A stretch of 64,000 nt of DNA from Lysobacter avium (GTDB lineage Bacteria > Pseudomonadota > Gammaproteobacteria > Xanthomonadales > Xanthomonadaceae), in assembly GCF_015209745.1 (NCBI RefSeq), contig NZ_CP063657.1, positions 1,178,001 to 1,242,000 of the forward strand, written 5' to 3'. The notes beneath the pieces are model-generated. The model was given only the letters and a program-made list of their open reading frames with translations. It was not told the DNA's origin and did no database searches. Each line of letters opens with the position of its first letter. Position 1 is the first letter of the stretch. Positions 25,996-35,326 of the stretch are shown here, piece by piece. Made by a program: the position numbers and the translations under genes.

Positions 25996-27147
25996 CTAAT
26001 TCGGCTGTTCTACCCGTCTGTAATCGAACAGCGCAGTAACGTCACAATCGAACCGGTCGCCCATCAGTTGCTTCAACTTCGGCGGGGCGCGGACGTGCTG
26101 CTTCTGGACCCCCGCGATGTGCGTGGCAGACATCACCTCGATATCCAGGTTGACGTCAAAGGTCATCGCCGCGGACGGGGCCTGAGCCTGCAATGCATGC
26201 CATGAGTTGAGGCCGGTGCGGTCCCAGTCAAGGTCCGGACCTTTCTGCATCAGCGGTTGGGGATGGAAGGGCCGGTCGAACGTGAGGTCCTGGCTGCCGT
26301 GGCTGCCGATCTGGGATTCCACGGCGGGCCGCAGCTGTTTGGCAATCATTGGCGAGCACGAAGCGGTATCGATGCTCTTCATGGTGACGATCCAGGTACC
26401 GTCCAGCGGCTGGATGGCGCCGGTATCGTCGTGCTCTTCGACTTCGTCTCCGCATGGCCCGGTGGGCGAGCCGAGCGTGGCGCCGAGTCCTGCCAGCGAT
26501 TCACTGACAAGCCCGTCAAGCTCGCTCGTATCCGGATTGTTTCCTTTGGCCTTGCCGACCCCGCGTGTGTAGGCAATCGTCGATTCAACGTCATGGGCTG
26601 CGCGGATATGCAGCTTCCCGTCCACGATGTCGTTCTCCCGGGCGTGCACGGAATAGTTGTATCGCGTGACGAGTTTATCCTCGCCGTCCATGCCCGCGAT
26701 GCTTTCGATCGGCGCGGTCTCGCTGGTGCGGATGATCTTTACTGTCACCGAACGCGACGGCTTCGCGGACTCCTTGTCGCGACTGCCGCAGTAGCCGGCA
26801 TGGCGGCTCATCCATCGTTTGCTCGGCAGCATGTGGCCGTCAGGGTCAAAGCGCAGCGTCAGGAGCGCGCTCGCAGCCGACTCGCCCTCGTATGTGATCC
26901 TGTCGGCATCGATGTAGTCCTCGAGGTCCAGCCCGGCTTCGCCGGCGGGCGCCAGGCCCTTGCTTTGCAGCTCAGCCAACAGGGCTTTCCTGGCCAGCAC
27001 GACGTTGACGCCGTTGTCGGCCGATGCCGGCGGCGCGGCGAGCGTCAGCGCCAGCAGCACGGTCGCGATTTTCAGGCTGGAACGCTCCCGTCGCGGGTGG
27101 GCAGGGCCCAGTTTGTCTCGCAGTGCTTTCATTATTCTCATCCCCAT
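25996..27147 (-). CDS. Exported protein, paralogue of the upstream PKD-domain protein
   Basis: A 383-residue protein started at ATG 27147 (GGAG 8 nt upstream). The N-terminal hydrophobic segment (LKIATVLLALTLAAPPASA) is a signal peptide. Its first 200 or so residues align by eye with the gene upstream: AELQSKGLAP / LDLEDYI ... GYCGSRD ... TRYNY, and the shared GPCGDEV motif. It lacks the PKD insert. It is likely periplasmic, but the function is unknown. It sits 75 bp downstream of its paralogue on the same strand, so the pair is probably a tandem duplication transcribed together. Confidence 0.65.
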   Translation of the reverse strand: MGMRIMKALRDKLGPAHPRRERSSLKIATVLLALTLAAPPASADNGVNVVLARKALLAELQSKGLAPAGEAGLDLEDYIDADRITYEGESAASALLTLRFDPDGHMLPSKRWMSRHAGYCGSRDKESAKPSRSVTVKIIRTSETAPIESIAGMDGEDKLVTRYNYSVHARENDIVDGKLHIRAAHDVESTIAYTRGVGKAKGNNPDTSELDGLVSESLAGLGATLGSPTGPCGDEVEEHDDTGAIQPLDGTWIVTMKSIDTASCSPMIAKQLRPAVESQIGSHGSQDLTFDRPFHPQPLMQKGPDLDWDRTGLNSWHALQAQAPSAAMTFDVNLDIEVMSATHIAGVQKQHVRAPPKLKQLMGDRFDCDVTALFDYRRVEQPN

Positions 27148-27222
27148 GGTGGGTGCTCCATGCCTGGAATTTTCCGGTTCCGTCCGCACCTTCGCCATGC
27201 TGCACGCCGACGCGGAATAGCC

Positions 27223-28740
27223 TTACATTGCTGCGGTATCGTCGGGCGCGGTCGTTCCGGAGCCAGCGCGGATCTCCAGTGTGGTGACCTCGTTGACGCT
27301 GGACGGACCTTCCAGGGTGAGCGTGTTGCGGTACACCTTGCGCGCGATGACGCCGGCGTCGTCCGTGGCTTCCCATTCGCTGAAATGGAACGACCCATCC
27401 GCCTGCACCTCGCGTTCGTGCGAGGCGACAAAGCTGGTCCACCAGGACGCGCCGATGCCGGCAACCGCTTGCCTCATCAGAGGGCCGACAGGATTGCCTT
27501 CCAGGTTCGGGCAGCGCACCTCAGCGCCGGGTACCGCCTCCTGGATGGGCCGCGAACGGTCATGTGGAATCGTCACAGATACCTCTGTGCCGCCGGCCGT
27601 CTTGCCGGACACGTCCGGCAGTGTTGCGCGCGCCTCCAGCACGCCGTCGCGAGGGGTGACTGTGCACCCGAGCGCGGTCACCATCCGGTCCGCGGCGGAG
27701 TTGGACATCTCGACGTTGCGCAGCGGGGCGCTGCCCTGGAAGGTGCCGTCGGATGAGATCGAGAGCGGCACCACGGACTCGAACTTCGAGACAATCCGGG
27801 TATCGCCGGGTGCGCGCATTTCGATGCGCGAAGAGAAGTTCAGTGCCAGGCTGCCGCCGATGACTACCTCCAGCGTCTTGCTGGCCGGTTCGATGTCCTT
27901 GCCTTCCACCGTGACGGTCACCGGATACGTGCCGTTGCGGGCATATACGTGCTGGGCGCGCTTGCCGATGTCCTCGGGCGCGGATCCGTCGCCGAAGTCC
28001 CACGTGTAGTTCAGGTAACGACCGTAGCTGCCCTGAAACCCGGCCTGGAAAACGATCGGCTCGCCCACCTGGCTTCCCGACACGTGTTCCAGACGGATCT
28101 CGCCACACGGCCCGACCATTGCGCGCGGCTTAAGCGGCATCCCGTCCATGGCTTCGCTCATCAGTGCGAACAGCGCACCGGCGTCCGGGCTTTCGCGGAC
28201 ACCGGACGTCGCGCCGATGTCCTGCATGACCGAGGATTCCCACTCCTGCTGATGGTTGATGGAGCCGGTGGCAGTGTCGATGACCCCGCCGAAGACAAAG
28301 TACTGGTAGCGGGTCTTCCCGGCGACGGCTTCCGTCAGCCGGTTCAACTTGAAACGGATCCGCTGTGCAGGCTGTAACGTCTCCCGTGCCCGTTGCTTGC
28401 AGTACTCCTTATGCCCGTCGCGCCACTCGGCGCCGGGGATAATGTTCCCCTCTGGACCGATCGAGACCCAGACCCTGCGCTCGCCGGCCTGGCCGGCGTT
28501 GCTCTCGATATAGTCGCCCATCGACAGCCCGGAGTTGGCCGGCGGCGTCAGGCCTCGGCTTTGCAGCACCTCGGCCATGACTGACCTTGCGGTCGCGGTG
28601 GGAACCTCTCCCGAATCGTCAGCCAGGGCATTCCCAGCGACGGAAGCCAGTGCCAAACAGGTCGCCAGCACCGGCAGACAATGTCTCCGGCGCTTGCGTG
28701 GTGTCGAATCAATGCGTTGCCCATGCACTCCTAAGTTCAT
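27223..28740 (-). CDS. Exported PKD-domain protein, unknown
   Basis: A 505-residue protein with a signal peptide (hydrophobic LPVLATCLALASVAGNALA) and AGGAG before ATG 28740. A central PKD domain is marked by YTWDFGDGSAPEDIG ... YARNGTYPVTVTVEG (about 255-300), an immunoglobulin-like fold common in surface or exported proteins. The N-terminal region (SVMAEVLQSRGLTPP ... MGDYIES ... EYCKQRA ... GPCGEIR) is shared with the downstream paralogue. Periplasmic or cell-surface location is inferred. No enzyme motif was seen. Confidence 0.7.
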   Translation of the reverse strand: MNLGVHGQRIDSTPRKRRRHCLPVLATCLALASVAGNALADDSGEVPTATARSVMAEVLQSRGLTPPANSGLSMGDYIESNAGQAGERRVWVSIGPEGNIIPGAEWRDGHKEYCKQRARETLQPAQRIRFKLNRLTEAVAGKTRYQYFVFGGVIDTATGSINHQQEWESSVMQDIGATSGVRESPDAGALFALMSEAMDGMPLKPRAMVGPCGEIRLEHVSGSQVGEPIVFQAGFQGSYGRYLNYTWDFGDGSAPEDIGKRAQHVYARNGTYPVTVTVEGKDIEPASKTLEVVIGGSLALNFSSRIEMRAPGDTRIVSKFESVVPLSISSDGTFQGSAPLRNVEMSNSAADRMVTALGCTVTPRDGVLEARATLPDVSGKTAGGTEVSVTIPHDRSRPIQEAVPGAEVRCPNLEGNPVGPLMRQAVAGIGASWWTSFVASHEREVQADGSFHFSEWEATDDAGVIARKVYRNTLTLEGPSSVNEVTTLEIRAGSGTTAPDDTAAM

Positions 28741-28900
28741 GCTCGCTCCTTGTGGTTTAGTCCCTACTACGTCGGAACGCTGCCGGACAGGACATCGCTG
28801 CGCTGGCCAGCCCGGCGGATGGATCGACCGATCGACCTTTCAACTGAACCGTTCAACTGCCGTCTCATCCAATGAGACTGCCAGCGCCGATCCTCGCGCG

Positions 28901-30160
28901 ATGAACGTCACCGAGAAACTCGCCGTGCTCGCCGATGCGGCCAAATACGACGCGTCCTGCGCGTCCAGCGGGGCGGCCAAGCGGGATTCGCTCAAGACCG
29001 GTGGCGTCGGCAGCACGGGCGGCATGGGCATCTGTCACTCGTACACGCCGGACGGACGGTGCGTGTCGCTGTTGAAGATCCTGCTGACCAACTTCTGCGT
29101 CTTCGACTGCGTGTACTGCGTCAACCGGGTGTCCAGCAACGTGCGGCGCGCACGCTTCACCACCGATGAGGTGGTGCGGCTGACGCTGGATTTCTACAAG
29201 CGCAATTACATCGAGGGCCTCTTCCTCTCCAGCGGCATCATCCGCAGCGGCGACTACACCATGGAGCAGCTGGTGGAAGTGGCGCGCAGTTTGCGCGAGG
29301 ACCACCGTTTCGGCGGCTACATCCACCTCAAGACCATCCCCGATGCGGCGCCCGAACTGCTTGCCGCGGCTGGTCGCTACGCGGACCGGCTCAGCATCAA
29401 CGTCGAGCTGCCGACCCAGGCCGGGCTGGACGCGCTGGCACCGGAGAAGAACCTGGGAAAGATCCGCGGCGCGATGGGCGAGGTGCGCTGGCGGATCGAG
29501 GAGGGCAAGGCGGCGCGCAAGGCGGTGCGGCGCGGTTCGGCCAAGCCACCTCGGTTCGCCCCAGCCGGTCAGAGCACCCAGATGATCATCGGCGCCGACG
29601 ACGCCAATGACCGCAGCGTGCTGCAGTCCAGCGCCAATCTGTACGGCAACTACCAGCTGCGGCGGGTGTACTACTCGGCCTTCAGTCCGATCCCGGACGC
29701 GTCGTCGCGGCTGCCGCTGGTGGCGCCGCCGCTGGCGCGCGAGCACCGCCTGTACCAGGCCGACTGGTTGCTGCGCTTCTACGGCTTCGAGGTCGATGAG
29801 ATCGCGCCGCCGGACAGCACGACTGGGGCCGGCAACGGCATGCTCGATCTGGACATCGACCCCAAGCTGGCATGGGCGCTGCGCCACCCGGAGCAGTTCC
29901 CCGTGGACATCAACCACGCGCCGCGCGAAATGCTGCTGCGCGTGCCGGGGCTGGGCACGCGCAACGTGGGCCGGATCGTGCAGTCGCGCCGCAGCGGCGG
30001 TCTGCGGGTGGCCGACCTGGCGCGGCTGCGTGCGCCCATCACCAAATTGCTGCCGTTTGTGCAGTTGCTGGATCACCATCCGGGCCGGCAACTGGATGAC
30101 CCGGTGCGGCTGCGCGCACGGCTCGCCCCTCCGCCTGTGCAGGCCGGACTGTTCGGCTGA
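28901..30160 (+). CDS. Radical SAM protein, putative DNA modification/repair (TIGR03916 type)
   Basis: A 419-residue radical SAM enzyme. The start at ATG 28901 (MNVTEKLAVLADAAKYDASC) is the family start. The 4Fe-4S cluster motif is CVFDCVYC (Cys66, Cys70, Cys73). Extra conserved cysteines lie upstream (Cys20, Cys45, Cys54). The C-terminus carries a helix-hairpin-helix-like segment (MLLRVPGLGTRNVGRIVQSR, about 345-364) suited to DNA binding. It is followed after 11 bp by the DUF4130-UdgX fusion, its usual genomic partner. The reaction is unproven, and the DNA-related role comes from the HhH and the partner. Confidence 0.9.
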   Translation: MNVTEKLAVLADAAKYDASCASSGAAKRDSLKTGGVGSTGGMGICHSYTPDGRCVSLLKILLTNFCVFDCVYCVNRVSSNVRRARFTTDEVVRLTLDFYKRNYIEGLFLSSGIIRSGDYTMEQLVEVARSLREDHRFGGYIHLKTIPDAAPELLAAAGRYADRLSINVELPTQAGLDALAPEKNLGKIRGAMGEVRWRIEEGKAARKAVRRGSAKPPRFAPAGQSTQMIIGADDANDRSVLQSSANLYGNYQLRRVYYSAFSPIPDASSRLPLVAPPLAREHRLYQADWLLRFYGFEVDEIAPPDSTTGAGNGMLDLDIDPKLAWALRHPEQFPVDINHAPREMLLRVPGLGTRNVGRIVQSRRSGGLRVADLARLRAPITKLLPFVQLLDHHPGRQLDDPVRLRARLAPPPVQAGLFG

Positions 30161-30171
30161 GCGGCGCAGGC

Positions 30172-31578
30172 ATGGTTCGCACACAGATGGAGCCGGGATG
30201 GTGTCTGGACGCGTGGCGCGGACAGGCGCGGGCCGCACTCGCCGCTGGCGTACCGCCGGAAGACCTGCAATGGGACGGGGGCGCGCAGCAGGGGCTGTTG
30301 GGTGCGCCGCTGCCGGATGCGCCGGAAGCCGGCACGGGCCTGGTCGTGCCCGGCCGGTTCATCGAATTGGCGGGGGCGGTGCTGTGCCACCGCGACCCCA
30401 ATCGCCATGGCCTGCTGTACCGGTTGCTGTGGCGCATCGTCAAGGGCGAACGCCGCCTGTTGGAGCGCGCCACCGACCCCGACGTCGTGGCGGCCTCGGC
30501 GCTGGCAGCCGCGGTCCGGCGTGACACCCACAAGATGAAGGCGTTTGTGCGCTTCCGGCAGATCCGCGAGGGCGAGGAGGCCTACGTGGCCTGGTTCGAG
30601 CCCGACCACTGGATCCTTGACCGGGTCGCGCCGTTCTTCGCCAAACGCTTTGCCGGCATGCGCTGGGCGATTCTTACCCCGTACCGCAGCGTGCGCTGGG
30701 ATGGGGCGGCGCTGGACTTCGGGCCGGGCGGCGTGCGCGCCGACGCGCCCGCCGAGGATGCGCGCGAGGACCTGTGGCTCACCTACTACGCCAACATCTT
30801 CAATCCGGCCCGGCTCAACCCGACGATAATGCGGCAGGAGATGCCGCAGAAATACTGGAAGGGTCTGCCCGAGGCGGCGCTGCTGCCATCACTGCTGCGC
30901 GAGGCCGGTAGCCGGGTGCGCGACATGGCCGAACGCGAGGCGCAGCAGCCGCGACGCCGCATTCCCGCGCGGCCGACGCCGGCCTCGGTCGACGTGGGCA
31001 GTCTGGCGGAAGCACCAGCACAGGCAGCGGACTGCCGTCGCTGCCCGCTGTGGGAACCGGCCACTCAGACGGTGTGGGGCGAGGGGCCGGAGGACGCGCG
31101 CTTGATGTTCATTGGCGAGCAGCCCGGCGACGCCGAGGACCTGACCGGTCGACCGTTCGTCGGCCCGGCCGGCGCGCTGCTGGACCGGGCGTTTGCCGAC
31201 GCCACGATCGACCGGGCGGCGGCGTATCTGACCAATGCGGTCAAGCATTTCCGCTTCGAACAGCGAGGCAAGGTGCGGCTGCACAAGAGGCCTGACGCCG
31301 GCCACGTACGTGCCTGCCACGTCTGGCTCCAGCAGGAACTGGCCACCGTGCGTCCCGACACCGTGGTGTGCCTCGGCGCTACCGCTGCGGCAGCGGTGTT
31401 CGGCAATGCCTTCAAGCTGACGCAGGAGCGGGGCCGTTGGCACACCCTGGGCAACGGCGTGCGCGCGATGGCCACCGTGCATCCGGCGTGGGTGCTTCGC
31501 CAGCCACCAGCGGCGCGCGAATCCGCTTACCGGGGGCTGGTGGCGGACCTGCTCTCCTTGTCGTCAGGAGGCCCTTGA
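30172..31578 (+). CDS. udgX: DUF4130 - UdgX fusion (uracil-DNA binding/excising protein)
   Basis: A 468-residue protein. The N-terminal half (about 1-240) is the DUF4130/TIGR03915 domain that accompanies the radical SAM protein. The C-terminal half is a family-4-like uracil-DNA glycosylase of the UdgX type: motif A GEQPGDAEDLTGRPFVGPAG from Gly315, and the R-loop GKVRLHKRP, where His371 corresponds to the His that forms the covalent link to DNA in characterised UdgX. The final motif HPAWVLRQP is present. Cys in CRRCPLW and CHVW are candidates for the Fe-S cluster. It is likely co-transcribed with the radical SAM gene. Confidence 0.92.
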   Translation: MVRTQMEPGWCLDAWRGQARAALAAGVPPEDLQWDGGAQQGLLGAPLPDAPEAGTGLVVPGRFIELAGAVLCHRDPNRHGLLYRLLWRIVKGERRLLERATDPDVVAASALAAAVRRDTHKMKAFVRFRQIREGEEAYVAWFEPDHWILDRVAPFFAKRFAGMRWAILTPYRSVRWDGAALDFGPGGVRADAPAEDAREDLWLTYYANIFNPARLNPTIMRQEMPQKYWKGLPEAALLPSLLREAGSRVRDMAEREAQQPRRRIPARPTPASVDVGSLAEAPAQAADCRRCPLWEPATQTVWGEGPEDARLMFIGEQPGDAEDLTGRPFVGPAGALLDRAFADATIDRAAAYLTNAVKHFRFEQRGKVRLHKRPDAGHVRACHVWLQQELATVRPDTVVCLGATAAAAVFGNAFKLTQERGRWHTLGNGVRAMATVHPAWVLRQPPAARESAYRGLVADLLSLSSGGP

Positions 31579-31606
31579 TGCGCTTCGTGAACGAACGAGC
31601 TGGCGG

Positions 31607-32443
31607 CTACGGCGCTCCAGCGAACGCGCGCGCAAGTACGTCATTTTCGAAATACTCCCCAGCGTCTCCCTGCGTGGCGTAGCGATAGAGGGCGGCGGAA
31701 TAGATCGCCTTCACGGCCGTCACGGACACAAACACCAGCAACAGTCCGGCATAAATCAAAAGGATCATCGTCAACATCTCGATTGCGCCGGACATATAGA
31801 CCGTCAGGCCCGCGAATGTGACCACGCTGCAGCCGGCACACGTTGCCATCTCGAAGCCGAGCTGTCCGATGAGGTTTTCTCCCCAGGTGTACCTGAGCAT
31901 TTCCACGCTTTGCTTGAGTGCATCGATCGGACCGACGTCGCGCTTGATGATCACGGGGATCACGAGGAATGAACTGACCGTCCAGGTCAATCCAATCAGT
32001 CCGGTGACAAGGCGTCCCAGCGGCGCAACCCTTTCCTCAAGGGCCTGCAAGACGACGCTGACCGCGGCACATATGAACGAAAAACCGAAAAGGGCCGGCA
32101 GCTTCTCAATCGCGATGCCGAAGCCATCCGCCAGGGTCGGCTCGCCTCCTTCAAATCGGATCATCGCCGCTCCGATGAGGGCGCAGTTGAAGAAGGTGAT
32201 GGCGAGGTAGGTCAGGAAGTACACCAGAAATAGCAGCGCATAAGCCTCGGCGCTGGGAAGTGGCCTTTTTTCGGCGATCGCTTCAAGCACTCCCATCGAG
32301 ATGGCTGGTTGGAGGAACGTCAGAAACACCATCAGCATGCAAATCCCCGACAGCAGCGGGAACACCAAGAGGTGCTTGTCCGTCATCAGGACACCCACGC
32401 TGGGCTTGACCAGCTCCCAACTCCGCTGGAACCTTTCAAACAT
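31607..32443 (-). CDS. Polytopic membrane protein, DUF6159-like
   Basis: A 278-residue integral membrane protein with about six hydrophobic segments (about 22-47, 68-95, 112-132, 140-165, 200-222 and 226-252). The N-terminus MFERFQRSWELVKPSVGVL is typical of a broad uncharacterised family (DUF6159 from memory). The function is unknown. It is convergent with the UdgX gene, 28 bp from its stop. Confidence 0.75.
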   Translation of the reverse strand: MFERFQRSWELVKPSVGVLMTDKHLLVFPLLSGICMLMVFLTFLQPAISMGVLEAIAEKRPLPSAEAYALLFLVYFLTYLAITFFNCALIGAAMIRFEGGEPTLADGFGIAIEKLPALFGFSFICAAVSVVLQALEERVAPLGRLVTGLIGLTWTVSSFLVIPVIIKRDVGPIDALKQSVEMLRYTWGENLIGQLGFEMATCAGCSVVTFAGLTVYMSGAIEMLTMILLIYAGLLLVFVSVTAVKAIYSAALYRYATQGDAGEYFENDVLARAFAGAP

Positions 32444-32622
32444 GTCGACTTCCGCTGTCCTTGACCTGTGCTGTATGGCTTGGGCCGATCTGAATTATGA
32501 CTGCGAATGCGGAAAACAGGAACGGTTCCGGAGCACTGGAGGCACGCTTCGCCCTGATCTGCGGATCCCATGCCGTCGCGCGTCGGGTATCTTCTGCGTT
32601 GCATGCACATCGGGTTGAGCGG

Positions 32623-32913
32623 ATGAAAACAACGATCGTCGGGCTGATTACGCCGCATTTCCTGAGGGTCATCGATCTTGCCAATCAGGCCCAGACGGGT
32701 ATCACCGTCGACTGGCACCTCCGCAACGAGGTCGCCAATACCGTTGCCAGTCTTGCCGATCAGTACAACGCACGCGAATTGCTGTCGGCGTATGTCACCG
32801 GACTGGAGGCGGCGGCCAAGGATGCCGGGCCTGGCCGTAAAAGCTACGCAGCGCTGCTGGAGACTGCCGCATCGCTGGCGGCACGGGAGATTGACCGACT
32901 CGATTCCCTGTAG
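32623..32913 (+). CDS. Small uncharacterised helical protein
   Basis: 96 residues from ATG 32623, chosen because the upstream part of the open frame (from 32497) is low-quality sequence opposite the membrane protein's promoter side. The composition suggests a soluble all-helical protein (LRNEVANTVASLADQYNARELLSAY). No family, signal or Cys was recognised. Confidence 0.45.
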   Translation: MKTTIVGLITPHFLRVIDLANQAQTGITVDWHLRNEVANTVASLADQYNARELLSAYVTGLEAAAKDAGPGRKSYAALLETAASLAAREIDRLDSL

Positions 32914-32972
32914 AGCCAGCATTCAGTGCGTGTGGGCTGGCATGCTTGCTTGATCCCCTTCGGAGCCTTTCC

Positions 32973-34643
32973 ATGCCACTGCGCGCCCTGACCCTTGCCC
33001 TCGTGTTCGCACTGTCTGCCGTCGCCTGCCAGCCGAAGACCGCCAGCGACACCGCGGCTGCCGCGTCCACACAGGCAGCGGCCGACGCTTCATCCGACAT
33101 CGCCGCCAGGGTCGCCGCGTACGAGGAGTTCGAACTCAAGGCCGACATCTCGCACCTGGCCGAGGGCGACCGGGAGGCCATCGGTTACCTGCTGCAGGCG
33201 GGCCAGATCATGGACGACCTGTTCTGGAAGCAGGTGGTCGAGGACAAGGACGCGCTGCTGGAGGGGATCAGCGATCCGGCGACGCGCCGCTTCGTGGAGA
33301 TCAATTACGGGCCCTGGGATCGACTGGATGGCGACGCGCCCTTCGTCGAAGGGGTGGGACCGCGCTCACCGGGTGCCGGCTTCTATCCCGCCGACATGAC
33401 CAAGGCCGAGTTCGAGGCCGCCGACCTGCCCGGCAAGGACAGCCAGTACACGCTAGTGCGGCGTGATGACGCCGGCGAGCTGGTGGTGGTGCCGTACCAC
33501 GAGGCCTATGCGTCCGGGCTGGGTCGCGCCGCGGACCTGCTGCGGCAGGCGGCGACGGTCGCCACCGATGCCGGCCTCCGCAACTACCTGAGATTGCGTG
33601 CGGACGCCCTGCTCAGCGGCGACTACCGGGCCAGTGACATGGCGTGGATGGACATGAAGACCAGCCCGATCGACGTGGTGATCGGGCCGATCGAGAGCTA
33701 CCAGGACGCGCTGTACGGCACCAAGGCCGCGTTCGAGGCGTTCGTGCTGGTCAAGGACGTGGAGTGGAGTGAGCGTCTGGCGAAGTTTGCGCAGTTCCTC
33801 CCGGCGCTGCAGCGCGAGCTGCCGGTGGCCGCCAGGTACAAGGCCGAAACCCCCGGCTCGGACGCCGACCTCAACGCCTATGACGCGATCTACTACGGCG
33901 GCGACGCCAACGCCGGCGCCAAGACCATCGCCATCAACCTGCCCAACGACGAGCAGGTTCAGCTGGCCAAGGGTTCGCGCCGCCTGCAGCTGAAAAACGC
34001 GATGCGCGCCAAGTTCGACGCCATCCTGGAGCCGATCGCCGACGAGCTGATCGTGCCGGACCAACGCGAGCACATCACCTTTGACGCGTTCTTCGAGAAC
34101 GTGATGTTCCACGAGGTCGCCCACGGCCTGGGCATCAAGAACACGCTGGACGGCAAGGGCACGGTGCGCGAGGCGCTGACAGATCTGGCCAGCGGCTTCG
34201 AGGAAGGCAAGGCCGACATCCTGGGCCTGTACATGATTGGCCAGCTGGGCGCGATGGGTGAGCTGGACGCGGCCAGGCTGGACGACAACTACGTGACGTT
34301 CCTCGCCGGCATCTTCCGCTCGGTGCGCTTCGGCGCCACCAGCGCGCATGGGCAGGCCAACATGGCCGCGTTCAATTTCCTGCAAGAGCAGGGCGCCTTC
34401 AGCCGCGACCCGGACAGCGGCCACTACCGCGTGGACTTCGCGGCGATGAAGCCGGCCGTGGACGCGCTGTCGGCGAAGATCCTCACCTTGCAGGGTGACG
34501 GCGACTACGCGGGCGCACGCGCGTTCCTCGACCAGTACGGCAAGATCGGCCCGCAGCTGCAGTCCGACCTCGACCGCATCGCGCGGAAGAACATCCCGGT
34601 GGACATCGTGTTCAAGCAGGGGCGCGAGGTGCTGGGGATGTAG
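32973..34643 (+). CDS. Putative lipoprotein peptidase, M49 (dipeptidyl peptidase III)-like
   Basis: 556 residues started at ATG 32973 (GGAG 7 nt upstream). The signal ends in AVAC, an acceptable lipobox, so the protein is probably anchored in the envelope. The zinc motif HEVAH (His380-Glu381 ... His384) plus EEGKAD (Glu410/411) downstream matches a gluzincin arrangement of M49-like proteins. True DPP III has HExxGH, here the motif is the shorter HEXXH. Large size and the C-terminal helical bundle fit the family. The activity is presumably on short peptides in the periplasm. A non-peptidase family member is possible. Confidence 0.8.
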   Translation: MPLRALTLALVFALSAVACQPKTASDTAAAASTQAAADASSDIAARVAAYEEFELKADISHLAEGDREAIGYLLQAGQIMDDLFWKQVVEDKDALLEGISDPATRRFVEINYGPWDRLDGDAPFVEGVGPRSPGAGFYPADMTKAEFEAADLPGKDSQYTLVRRDDAGELVVVPYHEAYASGLGRAADLLRQAATVATDAGLRNYLRLRADALLSGDYRASDMAWMDMKTSPIDVVIGPIESYQDALYGTKAAFEAFVLVKDVEWSERLAKFAQFLPALQRELPVAARYKAETPGSDADLNAYDAIYYGGDANAGAKTIAINLPNDEQVQLAKGSRRLQLKNAMRAKFDAILEPIADELIVPDQREHITFDAFFENVMFHEVAHGLGIKNTLDGKGTVREALTDLASGFEEGKADILGLYMIGQLGAMGELDAARLDDNYVTFLAGIFRSVRFGATSAHGQANMAAFNFLQEQGAFSRDPDSGHYRVDFAAMKPAVDALSAKILTLQGDGDYAGARAFLDQYGKIGPQLQSDLDRIARKNIPVDIVFKQGREVLGM

Positions 34644-34677
34644 GGCTGTTGCGTCTCGGTCCAGTGGGACGGTCGCG

Positions 34678-34800
34678 TTAGGCAATCCAGGTCGACCCGG
34701 TGCGTTGCGGGCGCTGCGACCAGCCTTGCAGGGCGCGCCACAGCTCGCGCTGGAAGGTATCGGGTCCGGTTGGCCGCGGGATCGACTGTGATCCGGACAT
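34678..34800 (-). CDS. Possible 40-residue small protein
   Basis: A short frame in the 205-bp gap after the M49-like gene, with ATG at 34800 and stop TAA. The product is Trp/Gln/Arg-rich (PDTFQRELWRALQGWSQRP...) and reads more like protein than the other frames, but the ribosome site is weak and no family is known. It could be a chance or remnant reading frame. Confidence 0.25.
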   Translation of the reverse strand: MSGSQSIPRPTGPDTFQRELWRALQGWSQRPQRTGSTWIA

Positions 34801-34848
34801 CGGGGTCGGTCCACCAAAGAGGTCGGGAGTCGCGCGGAGCGCGGGCGC

Positions 34849-35160
34849 TTACTCTTCCTCGTCTCTCATTGCCGGGTCTTCCGGCGTCCCCTGGGCTGGG
34901 TCGTCCGCGCGGTAGATCGGGTATTCCGCGTCGTGGAGATGCCGCAGCGCCTCCTGCATCGAGTCGGGCAGGCGATCGAGGCGGAGGATCACCTTCCCCT
35001 CGTGGACGTCACTCACCGCGTCAGCGGCGATGTCGAAGTCGCCACCGTTCTCGACGTTGACCACGAGCCCGCCTGAATCCTTGACTTCGCGAACGGCTCC
35101 GGCGGCGCTCTGACCGTCGGCGAGGAAAATCATGAAGCCGGGTTCGATGTTCTTTGGCAT
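34849..35160 (-). CDS. Small acidic protein, possible PRC-barrel-like/DUF2171-type
   Basis: 103 residues from ATG 35160 (AGGTG 7 nt upstream; a GTG at 35169 is an alternative). Predicted beta-rich N-terminal part (GFMIFLADGQSAAGAVREV ... LVVNVENGGDFDI) with a shape like PRC-barrel or DUF2171 stress proteins, and a very acidic tail (DPAMRDEEE). The function is unknown. The gene stands alone, divergent from putP. Confidence 0.5.
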   Translation of the reverse strand: MPKNIEPGFMIFLADGQSAAGAVREVKDSGGLVVNVENGGDFDIAADAVSDVHEGKVILRLDRLPDSMQEALRHLHDAEYPIYRADDPAQGTPEDPAMRDEEE

Positions 35161-35326
35161 GGCGATCACCTGTAGGGAGGTGTTGGCAGAATCGGCGGGC
35201 GCGGGTTAGGCCTCGGTGAACTTCGCACGCGGACGATACGGCGGTGCCGTTTGCGTCGTGTGCACGCGATGTGATTGACTGCCTCGTTTGCGGGCGTCTG
35301 CCCGGCGCAGTGGGAAGTGGGGTTTT

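Noticed and set aside
33340..33362. Palindrome CCCTTCGTCGAAGGGG
   Set aside because: It lies inside the M49-like coding sequence (APFVEGV) without extra residues. A coincidental palindrome.
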